64,000 bases of DNA from Molanna angustata (GCA_963576475.1 OY754978.1:15657718-15721717), one strand, 5' to 3'; counted from the stretch's first letter, positions 43,822 to 56,093 are shown. Numbers and translations: made by a program. The notes: generated by a model from the sequence alone, not told the origin.

Positions 43822-44030
43822 CACCGCCGTGACACAGTTGGTAAGTCGTTTGGTTTCTGTGCGGTCGTCCTGGGTTCGATCCCCAGCAGAGGAGAAATTT
43901 ATTTAAATTAACTTCTCACGCTATTATTGCTTCTCTGGGCTGGAAACACTGTTAAGTTGGCAGAAATTGCCATAGGGCAATAAACTCGCCACTTGCGCGG
44001 GATGCAAGGACGTGTTTATTTTTATTATTT
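43822..44030 (+). mobile_element. tRNA-derived SINE, family K, copy 1
   Basis: Head GCCGTGACACAGTTGGTAAG (A box-like) and GGGTTCGATCCCC (perfect B box), a body with TTGCTTCTCTGGGCTGG, then the stem-loop GAAATTGCCATAGGGCAATA and AACTCGCC, which matches LINE 3' ends. The intact B box makes it the better-preserved of the two copies. Confidence 0.8.
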
Positions 44031-44039
44031 TCTTTGCAA

Positions 44040-45400
44040 CTTTTGGAGTCACGACAGCGTAGGAGTACATACTTTGTATTCTACAAAAGTTTATGTTTTT
44101 TTTGTGTTTTGCTTAAAATCGCCACCTGTCGCAAAAAGCAGAAATAGTGGAGGTCAATGAGTGAAGGAAAGTCAAGTCGGTATATATAATTTTTGGAAAC
44201 GATTAGAGAGTTTCATATTACTGTATGGGACGATTCAATGTAATAATATGAATGGCGTAATAAAACGAGATTAAATTACCTGTGTTAAATGTAGTTTTGG
44301 AAAAAAAATGTCGGTCTACAGTTCGGTCCTGATCCACTAGAAGGACAAGGACAGGACCAGACACAATTTTGGACTATAACGACACCCGGTTATCTATAAA
44401 ATGAGATCAATTTCGAATGTAGACACTATATATTCACATTAATCGCGAACGAGAGTCGATATTTGGAAGAAATAAAAGGAAATCGATGGAAATAAAAAAA
44501 AAGAACTCAAGTGCCTATTATTTTTTATTGACAGTAAATAGTTTAAATATAAATTGGACTCCATTAAATAAGTGGAGTTCTATTTATTTATAAAGGCAAA
44601 ATATTGAGTGAAATACATATTTACTTTGAATGGTCGAATCGAATTACATAAAACTACTGTTGGTATCACAGAGCAAATAATATATAGAGCTGACATAATC
44701 TACAACTCTCGGCCATGGGATTGGTACAAAAAGTGAAGTGGAAAGGGGACATTTCAAAAACATTCACTGTTTGAATATACAAAACGGATATTAACGATAC
44801 AATTATATACGAGTAAAGGTATTTGTTTTTCAAAATTTAAATATAAGCAACATGTAGGTCCTTTTTGATATAAGTGTTGAGGAGTGTATCAATTTTCATT
44901 CTGAACCATTCTAAAAGTATTCAAATACCTATCAAGAAATTAATCTTTTACCTTGTCTATAGATAATTGATCTGTGGTTGAAATCCATTAAAGTTCGTAA
45001 ATGTCAATAAAAACAGTTAGGTACTTACTTTATTTTCAAAATACATTGGTAGGTAGGTACTATTTTGAATTGTTCTTTTCTATATAGGAATTGAGTTATT
45101 AAAATTGATAGTTCTATCGATTTTAAAACATTACTATTTATTCCCGTTCTGTTTGAGGGGACTGATAATGGTCCATTCGGTGACCAAATGACAGTAACTA
45201 ATAAAAATAAGTTGGGAACTTATATGAAAAACGCATATTAATTTTAATCATAATCCTCTCCTCTTCCTTTCCTTATTTTTATTTTATTTTATTTTATTTT
45301 GTAAACATACAGTCATATAACAAATTATACATTAATAATATAACACTCCATTAGTGGACCAATTAAGTTTACAGAAATAATAAATTTTCTGTTATAATAT
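44040..45400. other. AT-rich stretch with little recognisable content
   Basis: No genes. A weak match to the R1-like 3' end (CCCGTTCTGTTTGAGGGGAC) lies near 45142, and a (TTTTA)n patch at 45275-45300. Confidence 0.35.
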
Positions 45401-45559
45401 AGGGGAAAGAATGGAAAGGATATTTGGAATTGGACGGAAAGAGAAAGAGGAGAGCTTGCAAAAACACTACTCACCAGAAGCCACAGAGGCATTCAGGGAC
45501 TTAATTACTGATGATTTGAAATTAAAAATTGATCTTATCCTTTAGTTTTCCTATCATTG

Positions 45560-45780
45560 CTATGAATTGTTCTTATATGCTTTCTTCTTTGTTTTTTTTT
45601 TACTTTTCTTTTGCTATCTTTATTTATTTTGTAATGTGATTAACTTATTGTTATAGTACACATTGTTTTGTGTATTTAACATTTACTCTGGTTGGTTGGA
45701 AGTAATTGCCATCAGGCAATTCGCCCGCCAGTCTACTGATTATATGTACAAGAACATTCAAATAAATAAATAAATAAATA
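45560..45780 (+). mobile_element. LINE 3' end with (AAAT)n tail
   Basis: GGTTGGTTGGAAGTAATTGC, then ATCAGGCAATTCGCCCGCC, ending in AAATAAATAAATAAAT at 45761-45780. It is the same 3' stem-loop plus tail as at 40838 but in plus orientation; coding sequence is not recognisable upstream. Confidence 0.7.
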
Positions 45781-45806
45781 ATGCGAGTCGCAATAATTAC
45801 ATCATG

Positions 45807-45832
45807 CTAACCTAACGTAACCTAACCTAACC
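45807..45832. repeat. Short interstitial CCTAA (telomere-type) repeat
   Basis: CTAACCTAACGTAACCTAAC and CTAACC: about five units of the insect telomeric pentamer with one interruption. Confidence 0.6.
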
Positions 45833-46424
45833 AAATATAGTTCGGAGAGCGACATTTTTATACATTGAACATGCAACCAGTGTAAATATAGATTTTGTAC
45901 GCATGTATAATGCCATTATGTAGATTTAAAATTATGCTGCTGTACAGGTATTTGGTTTGCGTAATATACCCAAATGTAATGAGGTGATGGGTCGGCCACA
46001 TTGAAAGAATGAAGAATTAGTTTAGTGGATATTCTGAATGAGTATTAGTATTAACTATCTATGCAACGTAATGCAAGTTCATTTTATACATGTACCTATA
46101 CATACACACATACATGTTTCACTACCAAATGAACAGTTTCAAATTGCCCGACATAAATACTGAACCGTGGTTTTAACTCAATAAATAATGCGGGAACTCT
46201 GAAATACACCACTCTGGTGCTTTGTTCTGCTTAGTATCCTTCGTAGGTAGTGGTAATCAACAATTGGTGCAGCAGGTATAAGTTTATTGCATTTTCATAT
46301 CTTAATGGGATGGGACCGTTTCGTTTTTCGTTACCTAGTCATTCATAATTTTGCTGATGAGTTTCTGTCAAATCACACCACAGTTTATATATACATAGCT
46401 TATTACCAGTTAATAACCCCGTGG

Positions 46425-46612
46425 GCAAGAGACCCCTAGGAAGACCAAGGCAGAGATTGATGGACAATGTCACCCAAGATCTGAACATGCTGAATGCTTG
46501 TGATGATTGAGAGTCCACTGCAGATGACAGGAAGGCATGGAAAGCTATTGCTCAGGAGGCTAAAGCTTTATCGGAGTTATATGGCCATCGGAAGTAAGTA
46601 AAGTATTATCAG
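46425..46612 (+). pseudogene. LINE C-terminal end
   Basis: Plus strand: GKRPLGRPRQRLMDNVTQDL, a stop, then DDRKAWKAIAQEAKALSELY and GHRK, resembling the GRP..RW.D.V..DL......A.DR..W......A LINE ending. It finishes in TAAGTAAAG, like the (TAAG)n tail of the intact LINE. One in-frame stop. Confidence 0.65.
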
Positions 46613-46659
46613 TTCAATTTAAATTTAATTTTTATTTATTGCGGAAAAACTAATAGCCT

Positions 46660-46890
46660 GTATCTTCTTTATTTTATTTTATATTACTTCTCGGGCAACT
46701 AACAAGTACCTACTATGTCAAATATTAATTTAACACGCACCCAATAACAACAAAGAGACTTACGATATTAATCGTCTCACAGATCCAGACTGAAAATACA
46801 ATTAATAATTCTGTGTCTCCACCGGGAATCGAACCCGGGACCTTTGGATAAGCAGTCAGATACCCAACCAACTGAGCCACTAAGGCCGAC
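46660..46890 (-). mobile_element. tRNA-derived SINE, family L, better copy
   Basis: Minus-strand head CCTTAGTGGCTCAGTTGGTT (A box) and GGGTTCGATTCCCGG (perfect B box with T-stem), then a body with TCAGTCTGGATCTGTGAGAC and TGGGTGCGTGTTAAATTAAT, ending AAAATAAAATAAAG. The anticodon stem does not fold cleanly, so the source tRNA is not assigned. Confidence 0.8.
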
Positions 46891-46985
46891 TATCAGCCTT
46901 CTTCTCTCCACTGCTGGAGATATTGCTTTTCCATTTACTTCCATCTTTGTTTGTTTGATGCCATCTGCAACCATTTTCTCCCATT
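46890..46985 (-). repeat. RTE-like LINE scrap beside SINE
   Basis: TATCAGCCTTCTTCTCTCCA and CTGCTGGAGATATTGC follow the edge phrase seen at 12418 and 26100. Confidence 0.4.
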
Positions 46986-46989
46986 GTAT

Positions 46990-47610
46990 GTTTTTGTAAT
47001 TTTATACAGCTTGTATAATATGACAAAAATATACACCTAAAGAGTATGTGCATGGTATTGAGGCCACTAAATGGATTCCACTAAATTATCATACATACTT
47101 ACCTCTAAGGTATCATAGAAAAAAAACATAAAAATTCCATGTAAAAAAAGAAACAAACAAGAAATTAAAAAAAAAGTACAATGATTAGAAGATAAGTAGA
47201 TATATATATATATATATAAATTAAAGAAACCAAAAAAATAATAAAGTTGGTATTAAGGTAGCAGCATCAAGGAAGAGGGAACAGGGTTCCTAGTCAATTA
47301 TGAATCGTTTAGCGATGGAAAAGATAAGAAAAGTTAAGTCATTGTATGGAGGTAACAGTTGTCACGTGACATAATGTCTTTCATCTTTTCTTTAGAGTTA
47401 TCTTTTCTTTTCTTTTCCATTTTTCACACGTTGACTAAACTTACAGGAAATGAGGATGTCTATGTCGCCAACATGACTCACAATAGAGGCAATCATGCTT
47501 GTGGAGGGTTCATACTTCTGATATCTTTAATTGATGAAAGTTTCGGTATGTTATCACCAAACAAATCCTAATTGTTGAATACATCATTATTGTATGTGAT
47601 GCACATTCTA
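46990..47610. other. Unassigned AT-rich sequence
   Basis: Includes a 17-bp (TA)n run at 47201-47217 and a 70-residue plus frame (47359-47571) without recognisable domain. Confidence 0.3.
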
Positions 47611-47616
47611 TTAAAA

Positions 47617-48635
47617 CTAGTTGCATGTAACACATGAGATCCAACTGTCGATACCGATAGTATGTATAGTTGAAGAATATGTACCAAACTATAAACCCAT
47701 AAAAACAAATTATTGAATATTGTCAGATATTTTGTTTTCTATACAACACATGTACCTACATATGTATGTATGTCAAGATAGGATAGTATGGAGGAAGGTC
47801 CTTTTTTCCTACCCAGAATATGAAAATAGCATGATGGTATGTATGTATGTTTGGAGATGAAGTATCAAACTATTAAGTCTTCTTACATATTGTGTACAGG
47901 CGACTGCCATACAAAATGTATGAAGCAATGTCGTCACTAAATTCAATTTAATAAAAAAATTGTTAAAAAAAATTGAGATCTTCTACTACAATGCTTATAT
48001 TTTTTATAGAAAATTAAATTATCTAGTTGGGGTGTTTCGGCTTTTTTCGATAATTGTAAAAGTTTTGGAAAAATAGGCAGTTAAACTCATAAATTTATCA
48101 TAAAAAAAATACTTTTCTTAATAAAAAATGTTTGAGAAACCCTCGATTTTTTTTGAAAAAACTAATTTGAGATTTTGTATTTGTCTATGTTTGTACCAAT
48201 TTTCAGCGTTCTAGCTTTTATGGTTTCTGAGATATATGGAAAAATAAAATAAAAATTCAAAAGTTGATAACCCCTGACTGAAACAAAAATTCGAAATTCC
48301 GAGTATAAAAGTTTTGTAGGCCTGTAACTGTATATATATTCGGAAATTTTAGGCTATGTAAATTGAACAGATCAAAAGTTATAAGGGACGGACGGACACA
48401 CACACAGACACACAGACACACACACAGACACACGAAATGTTCTACTCCGAATTCTGAGTAAATCCGTGTATGGAACATATATACTGCGAAGCCTCTAAGT
48501 TGGTGTTTTTTGACTTCAAAGTTGGAAAAGCCGTGAAAAAAGTAGACCTCTGCATACAATTCTCGCGTATCCTGGCTTGAAACATTGTCGATATGTTAAG
48601 AGAACAAAGTTCTCCTGAACAAATCGACAGTTGGA
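47617..48635 (-). mobile_element. Complete Helitron/HINE-like copy H8
   Basis: Both ends are canonical (CTAG tail at 47617; TTGGA at 48635 with host T next, i.e. A/T insertion on the element strand). CA tract 48396-48432. Closer to H1 than to the H3/H4/H6 subfamily. Confidence 0.85.
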
Positions 48636-48651
48636 TAAAAATACTTAAAAA

Positions 48652-48740
48652 AAAACATCTCACATAGTTCAGCAACGAGGTTCACGACCCATTCTGAATG
48701 TAGAATTCATGGAAAGGCACTACACGAATGAATGAATATT
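48652..48740 (+). mobile_element. Family A fragment
   Basis: ACATCTCACATAGTTCAGCA, then AACGAGGTTCAC..CCCATTCTGAATGTAG and a GAATGAATGAAT tail: two pieces of family A joined by a deletion. Confidence 0.6.
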
Positions 48741-49155
48741 TTTATTTTTATAATTATTATCTTTGTATAAACCACGAATGAGTTGACATCCGTCTTGAGG
48801 AAAAATATGTCAATTCGAAATTAGTTATAAAAAAATATAGTTTATTCAAACAGAGCGAAATTCTATTCTAAGTGCAAAAAATCTATGTAAAAATACAAAT
48901 AAATTCCGTAGGTATAACAAATATTTTGAAGACTAGAAATTATCATTTTATCATTTTCATTATTTTAAAATATCATTTTGTACATTAGGTACATTATTTC
49001 TTGATGTACTTATTCCTTACCCTATCAAACATCGCATTGTTATAAATACACAGAGTTTGAATTACCTATAACTTGAAGATGTCTCACAAGACAATTTAGC
49101 GTTTGCCTATTGGATTTGACATTTCATCATTGTTCGTGACGTCACATTATCCTCA
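48741..49155. other. Unassigned AT-rich sequence
   Basis: Nothing recognised. Confidence 0.3.
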
Positions 49156-49160
49156 TGATA

Positions 49161-49275
49161 TGTCACATTTCCTACATAATATACACACATAATATTATAT
49201 ACGTCACATTTCCTATATAATATACACACATAATATTATATACGTCACATTTCCTACATAATATACACACATATT
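49161..49275. repeat. 41-bp tandem repeat, about 2.8 copies
   Basis: The unit begins ACGTCACATTTCCTACATAA and continues with TATACACACATAATATTATAT; one copy has TATATAAT in place of TACATAAT. Confidence 0.85.
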
Positions 49276-49796
49276 GTCATTAAATGAAGGGATTTGATTT
49301 CGTCAGATTACAGTTTTTTGAAATATTAATTGAAATTGTATGTACTTGGCATCTGTGATGTATACAAGTTGTTAAAACTGTAATTTATTTGTTTAGAAAT
49401 TAGTAGGTAGATAATTTCAGTACCGGAAATAATTTTGTAAAAATAAAAAAATAAAACTTCAACACGTGTAAAGTACAACTAACACGCCACGTGTAGCCAA
49501 AGTTACACTGTAAATAAATTAACAAAAAAGAAGGAAAATGTATATTTTGTGAAAATTTCAAAAATATAATATGAGTTGGTATGTAAACATTTCTTTCTAC
49601 AAGATAGAAATATGTTATTTTGATCTGATGTTTGTTCAGTTATGACGCTCTTTATATTGATTTCATGGAAAAGGAATATCTCGAAATTATTACATAGTAC
49701 AGTCGTACACCACAAAATAATTAAAAAAAAGAATAAATTAAATAAACTCCTGCTTATAATCTATTTAAAAAAAAGTTATTTTTAATTATTCATAGA

Positions 49797-50172
49797 CATA
49801 TTGTTCTTCCCCCACCACCACCCGTTCTGCTTATGGGGAATAATAACGGCTCCTTGCAAAACTATGAAAGAACACACAATGAACATACGAAGAGTCCGGA
49901 GAACTCTAAAACCTTGCAGACACTGCACTTAATTTGTCAAAGAGAGCTAATCATGTGGAAACAACTGGCTCACTGCTCAGTGATAGTGAAGATAAGACTG
50001 TACCAAATTTAAGGCAGAAAGTCTTGAAAGCCCTGAAGTTGCTCTTCGCGGCTACAAGGTCCGCATGTCCAATGGGTCCAACGAAATTCCCTCGGACATC
50101 GTCGTAGAGTTCTCGTTGAAAAGTTGACACCGAAAAGTTAGTGCGTTCCCATATGATATGCTCAGAAGACAT
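49797..50172 (-). pseudogene. R1-like LINE C-terminus and 3' end
   Basis: A 73-residue frame (49951-50172) begins SSEHIIWERTNFSVSTFQRE and continues RELYDDVRG.F.GPIGHADL, closely matching the C-terminus of the 573-residue R1-like protein. The last zinc-knuckle Cys is changed to Arg. The 3' noncoding part matches 2624-2780. Confidence 0.85.
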
Positions 50173-50379
50173 ATTATCAATATTGTGTTAATTATATGTA
50201 GAAACCGATTATCAATTATACAAAAACAAACAAAAAAACAAATATCTTTATAATACAGTTTTTTGATATATTTTTTGAGAATATGTGATAATTTGAATAG
50301 ACTTTTGACTGACTTCAAAATATTTCATTTAAAAAATTTACTATTCAAAAAAAGCACAGAAGTATGTGTATTAACTTTT

Positions 50380-50660
50380 TTAAACCCTTGATGGGTCTTA
50401 GCTGCCTCCAAGATCATTCGCCACCCTCTTCTATGCTGAGCGGTAGTCTTCCAGTTCCAGATCACGACATAGGAGCCCACCCGTCTTCTTCCTACTGGAT
50501 AAACAGTCATTACTCTCTTTGCTGGCTCCATGTCTCCCATTCGCTGTACGTGACCGAACCAACGAAGTCGTGCGATCTTGACAACACATACTGCGTTTAT
50601 ATCACCATACACTTGATATAGTTCGGCATCGTGTCTCCTCCGTCTGTCCTCATAACAAAC
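50380..50660 (-). pseudogene. LINE C-terminal fragment
   Basis: Minus strand: RRRRHDAELYQVYGDINAVC, then KIARLRWFGHVQRMGDMEPA, a classic R..R.I.W.GH..RM stretch after the reverse transcriptase. Open in a 133-residue frame that also reads into unrelated sequence. Confidence 0.75.
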
Positions 50661-50799
50661 TGGGACAAATATGCGTCGTTTTTCTTTAATATGTGTATTT
50701 TTATGTCTTATGTATGTAAAAGGCAATTTATGCAGTGAATCAGTAAATCAATAAACAAATAATAAAATCATAGAAAATAAAAAATAATAAATATAAAAA

Positions 50800-51200
<401 letters not shown>

Positions 51201-51499
51201 AAAAAAAACTAAAATGATAGATAAAAAAATAAGTAAATAACATAATTAATTTTATTAATAAATTAAATAAATGATTAAATAAATAAAAAAATAATAATTT
51301 AATAAGTAAATAAACTGTTGGTTTACCATAAATAATAATTCAGTAAAACAAAAAGTATTACTATATCCAAACAACCTTCAACAAAGCTAACTGTTGATGA
51401 TAAGCCCGTGGAACATGTTTCAATTATTTAGGAGTAAAGATCTATAGCCATAATGACCTATACACTGAAGTCCGCGAGCAATTCAATCTGCATGTCTAA

Positions 51500-51880
51500 A
51501 AAATATGGTCTGAAAAAATAAACACATGTTTTGACAATAAGGTCAGAATATTATAAGACCGTATTATGCTGTGGAAACGCGAGCAGATAGTGTACGAACC
51601 AAGGGGCTCATAAGGACAACGGAAATGAAGGTTCTAAGGTCAATCACTGGAAAATACTCCGAGATCATGTTCGCAATGTTGAAATAAGGAAAACACGTGG
51701 AATAGAGGACATCGCTTGTTGGAGTAGATTCAGAAGAAGACATTGGAGGGACCACGTAGCCAGAATGGACAGTGATAGACTTAATCCCCTCTGGTCGCCG
51801 TCTACCCGGAAGGCCACCCAAGAGATTGAAGGATAGATGTACTTCGTCATCCCAGGAGGCATAGTTTCTGAAAAATAGAC
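51500..51880 (+). pseudogene. LINE C-terminal fragment with frameshifts
   Basis: Plus strand pieces: IRTTEMKVLRSITGK, then frame changes to RRRHWRDHVARMDSDRL and SGRRLPGRPPKRLKDR. The order matches the tail of a LINE protein (TTEMK.LR...GKT; W..HV.RM...R; GRP..R). Two frameshifts. Confidence 0.7.
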
Positions 51881-51889
51881 CAAATAAGG

Positions 51890-52335
51890 TCTACTAAACG
51901 AAGACAGTGAAGTAAATATTACAGAATAAATATTCTGAAAAGAGTTTATATTTTGGTTATAAAATAAACAAAAAAAACGTCTGATTAGTATTAAAATGAT
52001 CATAGCTGACTGTTCTGTATGGGTTTGAATATGACATGTAGATACCAACCAACATTGATATAGGGAAAAAAGTCGACATTCAATGTCGGTAGATGGCACT
52101 GCTTAATACATACATAATATTATGAAATTGACTGCTGAAGCGGTGTCAGCGAATTTTCATATAATGGTCTCTGTACATTACAAGCAGTTCCTAGAAAGGA
52201 TGGGGACTCACATATTATGTACAATCAATATCCACAATGCGAATAATCGCATTCAATATGAAATGTAGGATTATTATATTTAATGACGAAAATATCATAA
52301 TATTATTTTTAACGAGAAGGTTATAAATAAAATGT
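51890..52335. other. Unassigned AT-rich sequence
   Basis: Nothing recognised; includes a short (TTA)n run near 52335. Confidence 0.3.
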
Positions 52336-52339
52336 TATT

Positions 52340-52860
52340 ATTATTATTATTATACAAATCACTTGACAACAGACATACAGTATCCGATGTGATACTTCTC
52401 TACAATATTCTTAATAATAAAATTGATTCTCCTGCTCTTTTAAATTAGGTACATATCTTTCAACATCTCTACCCGTAGTACTAGACAAACTTCTCCTTTC
52501 CACCTAACCACTCAGCACAACATGTAACAATCTACAGAATCTGTAATACATACAATAGGTACCTATTTCCAAGAGTTCAACATATTCTTAATAAGCGCCC
52601 CGACATTTGAAAAAATATAGCATACCTACTTAAAATTTCATCCACATAATATTACTCAACACTTAATAATATAGGTACCTACTTACTGCACACATTTATA
52701 TATTCAATTTCACACAACATTCACAAAATATCTCACCATAATATGTAACTGTTCCAAACTTATCTTAATATACTACAGTAACTCCAGTAACAACCTGTAA
52801 TTAATATTTATTTAGATCATCTTTATTTTAGATAATTTACTAGCGGACCCGACAGACGTT
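52340..52860 (+). pseudogene. LINE C-terminal fragment, same family as 10776-11412
   Basis: Plus strand KSLDNRHTVSDVILLYNILN, then NKIDSPALLN and a stop; further frames give TIYRICNTYNRY. Residue-by-residue similarity to ENRRTVNDMMLLYNVINN and TIHRMCDTYNN of the earlier fragment is plain. Several stops. Confidence 0.75.
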
Positions 52861-52884
52861 GTCCTGCACGAACATTGGCATTCC

Positions 52885-53025
52885 TGGTATAAGCTGGTTT
52901 AACAAACATAAAAATACCACATGCTATCACGACATATTTCACAGCGACAGGTGTGGAAGCATGACACATGCGTGTATACCCACATATCATTCTTGTCTCA
53001 CCTAAAAAATGCAACATTCAGACAG
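52885..53025 (-). mobile_element. Degenerate family A fragment
   Basis: TATCACGACATATTTCACAG, GTGTATACCCACATATCATT and TTGTCTCACCTAAAAAATGC follow family A order with many changes. Confidence 0.6.
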
Positions 53026-53194
53026 CGCGAGCATTGAGAAAAACATCAATTTTTAATGGCACAACCAACATTGCATAATATGACATATCGAAAGCAATGT
53101 TGCCAGTATTCAAAATGCGTATTCCTAAAATATTTATAACGATAGATATTTTTATTATTCTTTTATTAAATTAATGTATAAAATTATTTTTTCT

Positions 53195-53310
53195 GGATCT
53201 AAACCATTCGGGTACTCACATAAACACGCATAAAAAGTTTCATCAAAATCGGTTTAGCCGTTTAGGAGGAGTTAAGTGACATACACACGTACAGAAGAAT
53301 TATATATAAA
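53195..53310. repeat. Interspersed repeat piece (AAATCGGTTTAGCCG type)
   Basis: AAAGTTTCATCAAAATCGGT, then TTAGCCGTTTAGGAGGAG, then GTGACATACACACGTACAGA. The wording recurs in many insect repeats and is distantly like 4640-4680. Confidence 0.5.
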
Positions 53311-53469
53311 ACGATTATACGCTGTCTGCTGTCCTCTTAATAAATCAATAAATAAATCGTAAGCAATATTGGGAATAGTTTTTTTTCGTCATTTTTATTT
53401 TTTTATTTCTATTATAGAAAAAAACGAAAACGTAGAAGTTTGTTATAAATAATGATTGGTTTTTGGGAG

Positions 53470-53570
53470 TGTTCAGCGCGCTGAACTAATTAATTACTAA
53501 CCCAGTGTACGCGGATTCGAAATCTTGAGCGATTTCTTTCACCTATAGCACAATCATTTGGAAAGGGTAT
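53470..53570 (+). mobile_element. Degenerate tRNA-Thr-like SINE
   Basis: AATTACTAACCCAGTG, GGATTCGAAATC and TTTCTTTCACCTATAGCACA keep the order of the SINE at 62606; the A box is ruined. Confidence 0.55.
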
Positions 53571-53644
53571 AATAAACACAAATAATGAATGAAGCGGTTT
53601 CAAACACGGAAATGAAGTCTTATAGGAAAATTTAGTAATTTTGT

Positions 53645-53865
53645 TCGTGAGGCACCGTCTTAGAATAATGCTTTCACTGTTTTATGATTGTCGTTTTTTG
53701 GTGTGCCGAAAGGACCGCGTAATCGAATAAACCAGAAGCAAAATATTACCTATCTCACTGGTTTGTGTGGGATACACGCATGTGTCGTGCTACCTTTATA
53801 ACTAAATGCAGACTCCCACACCTTCGGTTACCTTACATTGTGAGATATGACGAATATGAATAATT
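53645..53865 (+). mobile_element. Degenerate family A copy
   Basis: GAGGCACCGTCTTAGAATAA to TTACATTGTGAGATATGACG follows the whole family A sequence with about one change in six bases by eye. Confidence 0.65.
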
Positions 53866-53937
53866 CTTTCTGACGAATATGAAAATTTGTACAAAATAAG
53901 TTTTTCTTCGATTGTAGGTAGGTACCGATATAAAACG

Positions 53938-54507
53938 AGTGGGTTGTGGCCAACGCTACACTCCCCGCTAACAAGTGATTCTATAAAATATTCTAATTTT
54001 ATATAGAAAATATTCAACATTTCATAAAATGAGTTTTTTCAATTATTTTTTTATTTAAATATTATATTATGAAAACTTGACGATGAAGAATTCTCCAATG
54101 CCATTTAATGAATGGGATGTGCCTTTTTTGCGAATTTTAAAATAAAAATTTTAAATCTCAAGTTTCCTGAGCTTGGGGTCACTTTGAAATAATTGATAGT
54201 TAACAAAATTGAGAATCACTATTCAGATATCCTACAAAATCTAATGGAGTATAATCGAGTATTAGATATACAAATTTGCAAAATAAGGAAAGAATCCAAT
54301 GAGTAATTTAGTCTATAATCGATAAAGTAAAATAAACACGTCGTACATAGCACATAGTACACAGCATACACACAGATGCATTGTGATGAAACTTTCAGAA
54401 TTAAATCTCAGCATGATACTAGTTGATAATCTGCATAAAATATAGCCTTAAATATTGCAAAATCATAACTCCCAACTGTATCCCCTTGGGCTAGTGAGGA
54501 GTAAAAA
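53938..54507 (-). mobile_element. Family B Helitron-like element, fullest copy
   Basis: The left side holds the tail GTTGTGGCCAACGCTACACT and CCCCGCTAACAAGTGA; the right side ends GGGCTAGTGAGGAGTAAAAA. In the element direction this reads ACTCCTCACTAG at the 5' side and the inverted repeat plus AGCGTTGGCCACAAC tail at the 3' side. Body with the GTACACAGCATACACACAG microsatellite-like patch. No ORF. Confidence 0.6.
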
Positions 54508-56080
54508 TGAATGTGGGTATTTTTGTTTTAAAGCAAAGATAAAAGATTTTTATTTTCTTCAATTGTACGAAAATTAAATTTAGGACTAATTTGATAACGT
54601 AATTAATTAGTTCTCTGCTTATATCATGAATCATAAAATATTATCATTTGTTCCCATAAATTTCACAGAGAGGAAATTAACGATCATAACATTATACTAT
54701 CGGAAAGCGTCATTTATCTTTCTTTGAAACTTTTCCTTTATTTTCCCCAAGTCACACAGAAACGAAAAGGAATGGAAAATAAATCTATTTAATATAGTAG
54801 TTTGTAAAAAAAAAAATGCCAAATCCGCACCAAAATAAACATATAATGGTACTTAAATGAAATGGGAGACATAAAATTGAAGACAAAAAGCTTATGATAA
54901 CATATATTTTACTTCTATTTCAGAAACTTATTTTTTGTCTCATCTATCGGTCGATTACTTATTTATTAACAGAAAAATATATCATAAAAAATATATCAAT
55001 TGAAGCAAGAATTTCAAGAATGTTTACGGTTAAAAATACAGTTACAAATCCATTATTTTTGTGTCATTTATGTATGTCAAAAATATGAATTTATTTAACC
55101 TCGATACAGGTTTATCCTAGTGAAGTTGAATACATTATTTGATATTAATGGTACTCAATAAATTGTAAGATTTTTATAAATAAATAAAAAAATAAATTAA
55201 AACGATTATTTATAAAGCTTCGTTTGAGAACACAACAAGGATACTCATGAAATTGATTAAGATTAGATTAAGAAGAGATTAATTCTTGAGATTTTTTTAA
55301 GATTAAATATACTTGATTTATAAGATTAATTATTTATACAAAAAAAATAATGACAATTTCATACCAAACTTTTTTTTATTGTAGAATGATATTAAGATTA
55401 GATTATGATTGAGTACCAACTGATTTATCAGTAGCGGAATAGCTTAAAGAAGCCGAAAATCTTGGCTTTCCTATAAATATGTACATTAAAATTTAAATTA
55501 CAAGTAAAAAAATAATAATTTATTTTTTTTGTAAATTCTAGAACGATCCTGTTTACCTATTTTTTTTATTAGGTACTACTTTGTATTTACCCTTAGTACA
55601 ACATATAGAAAATAATTCAAAATTGAGGTAAATATGTATTAAATAATAATGTGAAATTTGAATACCTACATAGTTTGTACATAAATAATAAAATACAATA
55701 TATCCCGTTTTTATATTAAATTATAACAATATACATTATAATAGTCTAAATTTAAAAAAATATATTATTTTAAGACAGATTTGCTAAAACACAATAATGT
55801 TATGTATTATCTATGTATAGATATTCCTAGCTAGTGACATTAAACGGTATTACACAACTCTCAATATGCTGTAAATGAAATATTGTATGTACTCATGAAC
55901 CATGTATAATAGATTATACATATCGTTGTTGTGATGTTGATGAGTGGATAATTATTGAATGAAGTTATTACTATGTAAATATTAGATACTATCTACAACA
56001 TAATAGGTATATACAGACACTTACTCATTAGTTATGTAGTTACAAGATGTGCTTACATAATGTTATTCCAACGAATCGAT
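54508..56080. other. AT-rich stretch, nothing identified
   Basis: No coding signature; several poly-A/T runs. A 64-residue frame at 54894-55088 is composition-driven. Confidence 0.3.
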
Positions 56081-56093
56081 TCGAACCAGCCAG

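Noticed and set aside
46800..46890. tRNA gene with perfect B box
   Set aside because: The anticodon stem does not close and the sequence continues into a SINE body shared with 43345-43555.
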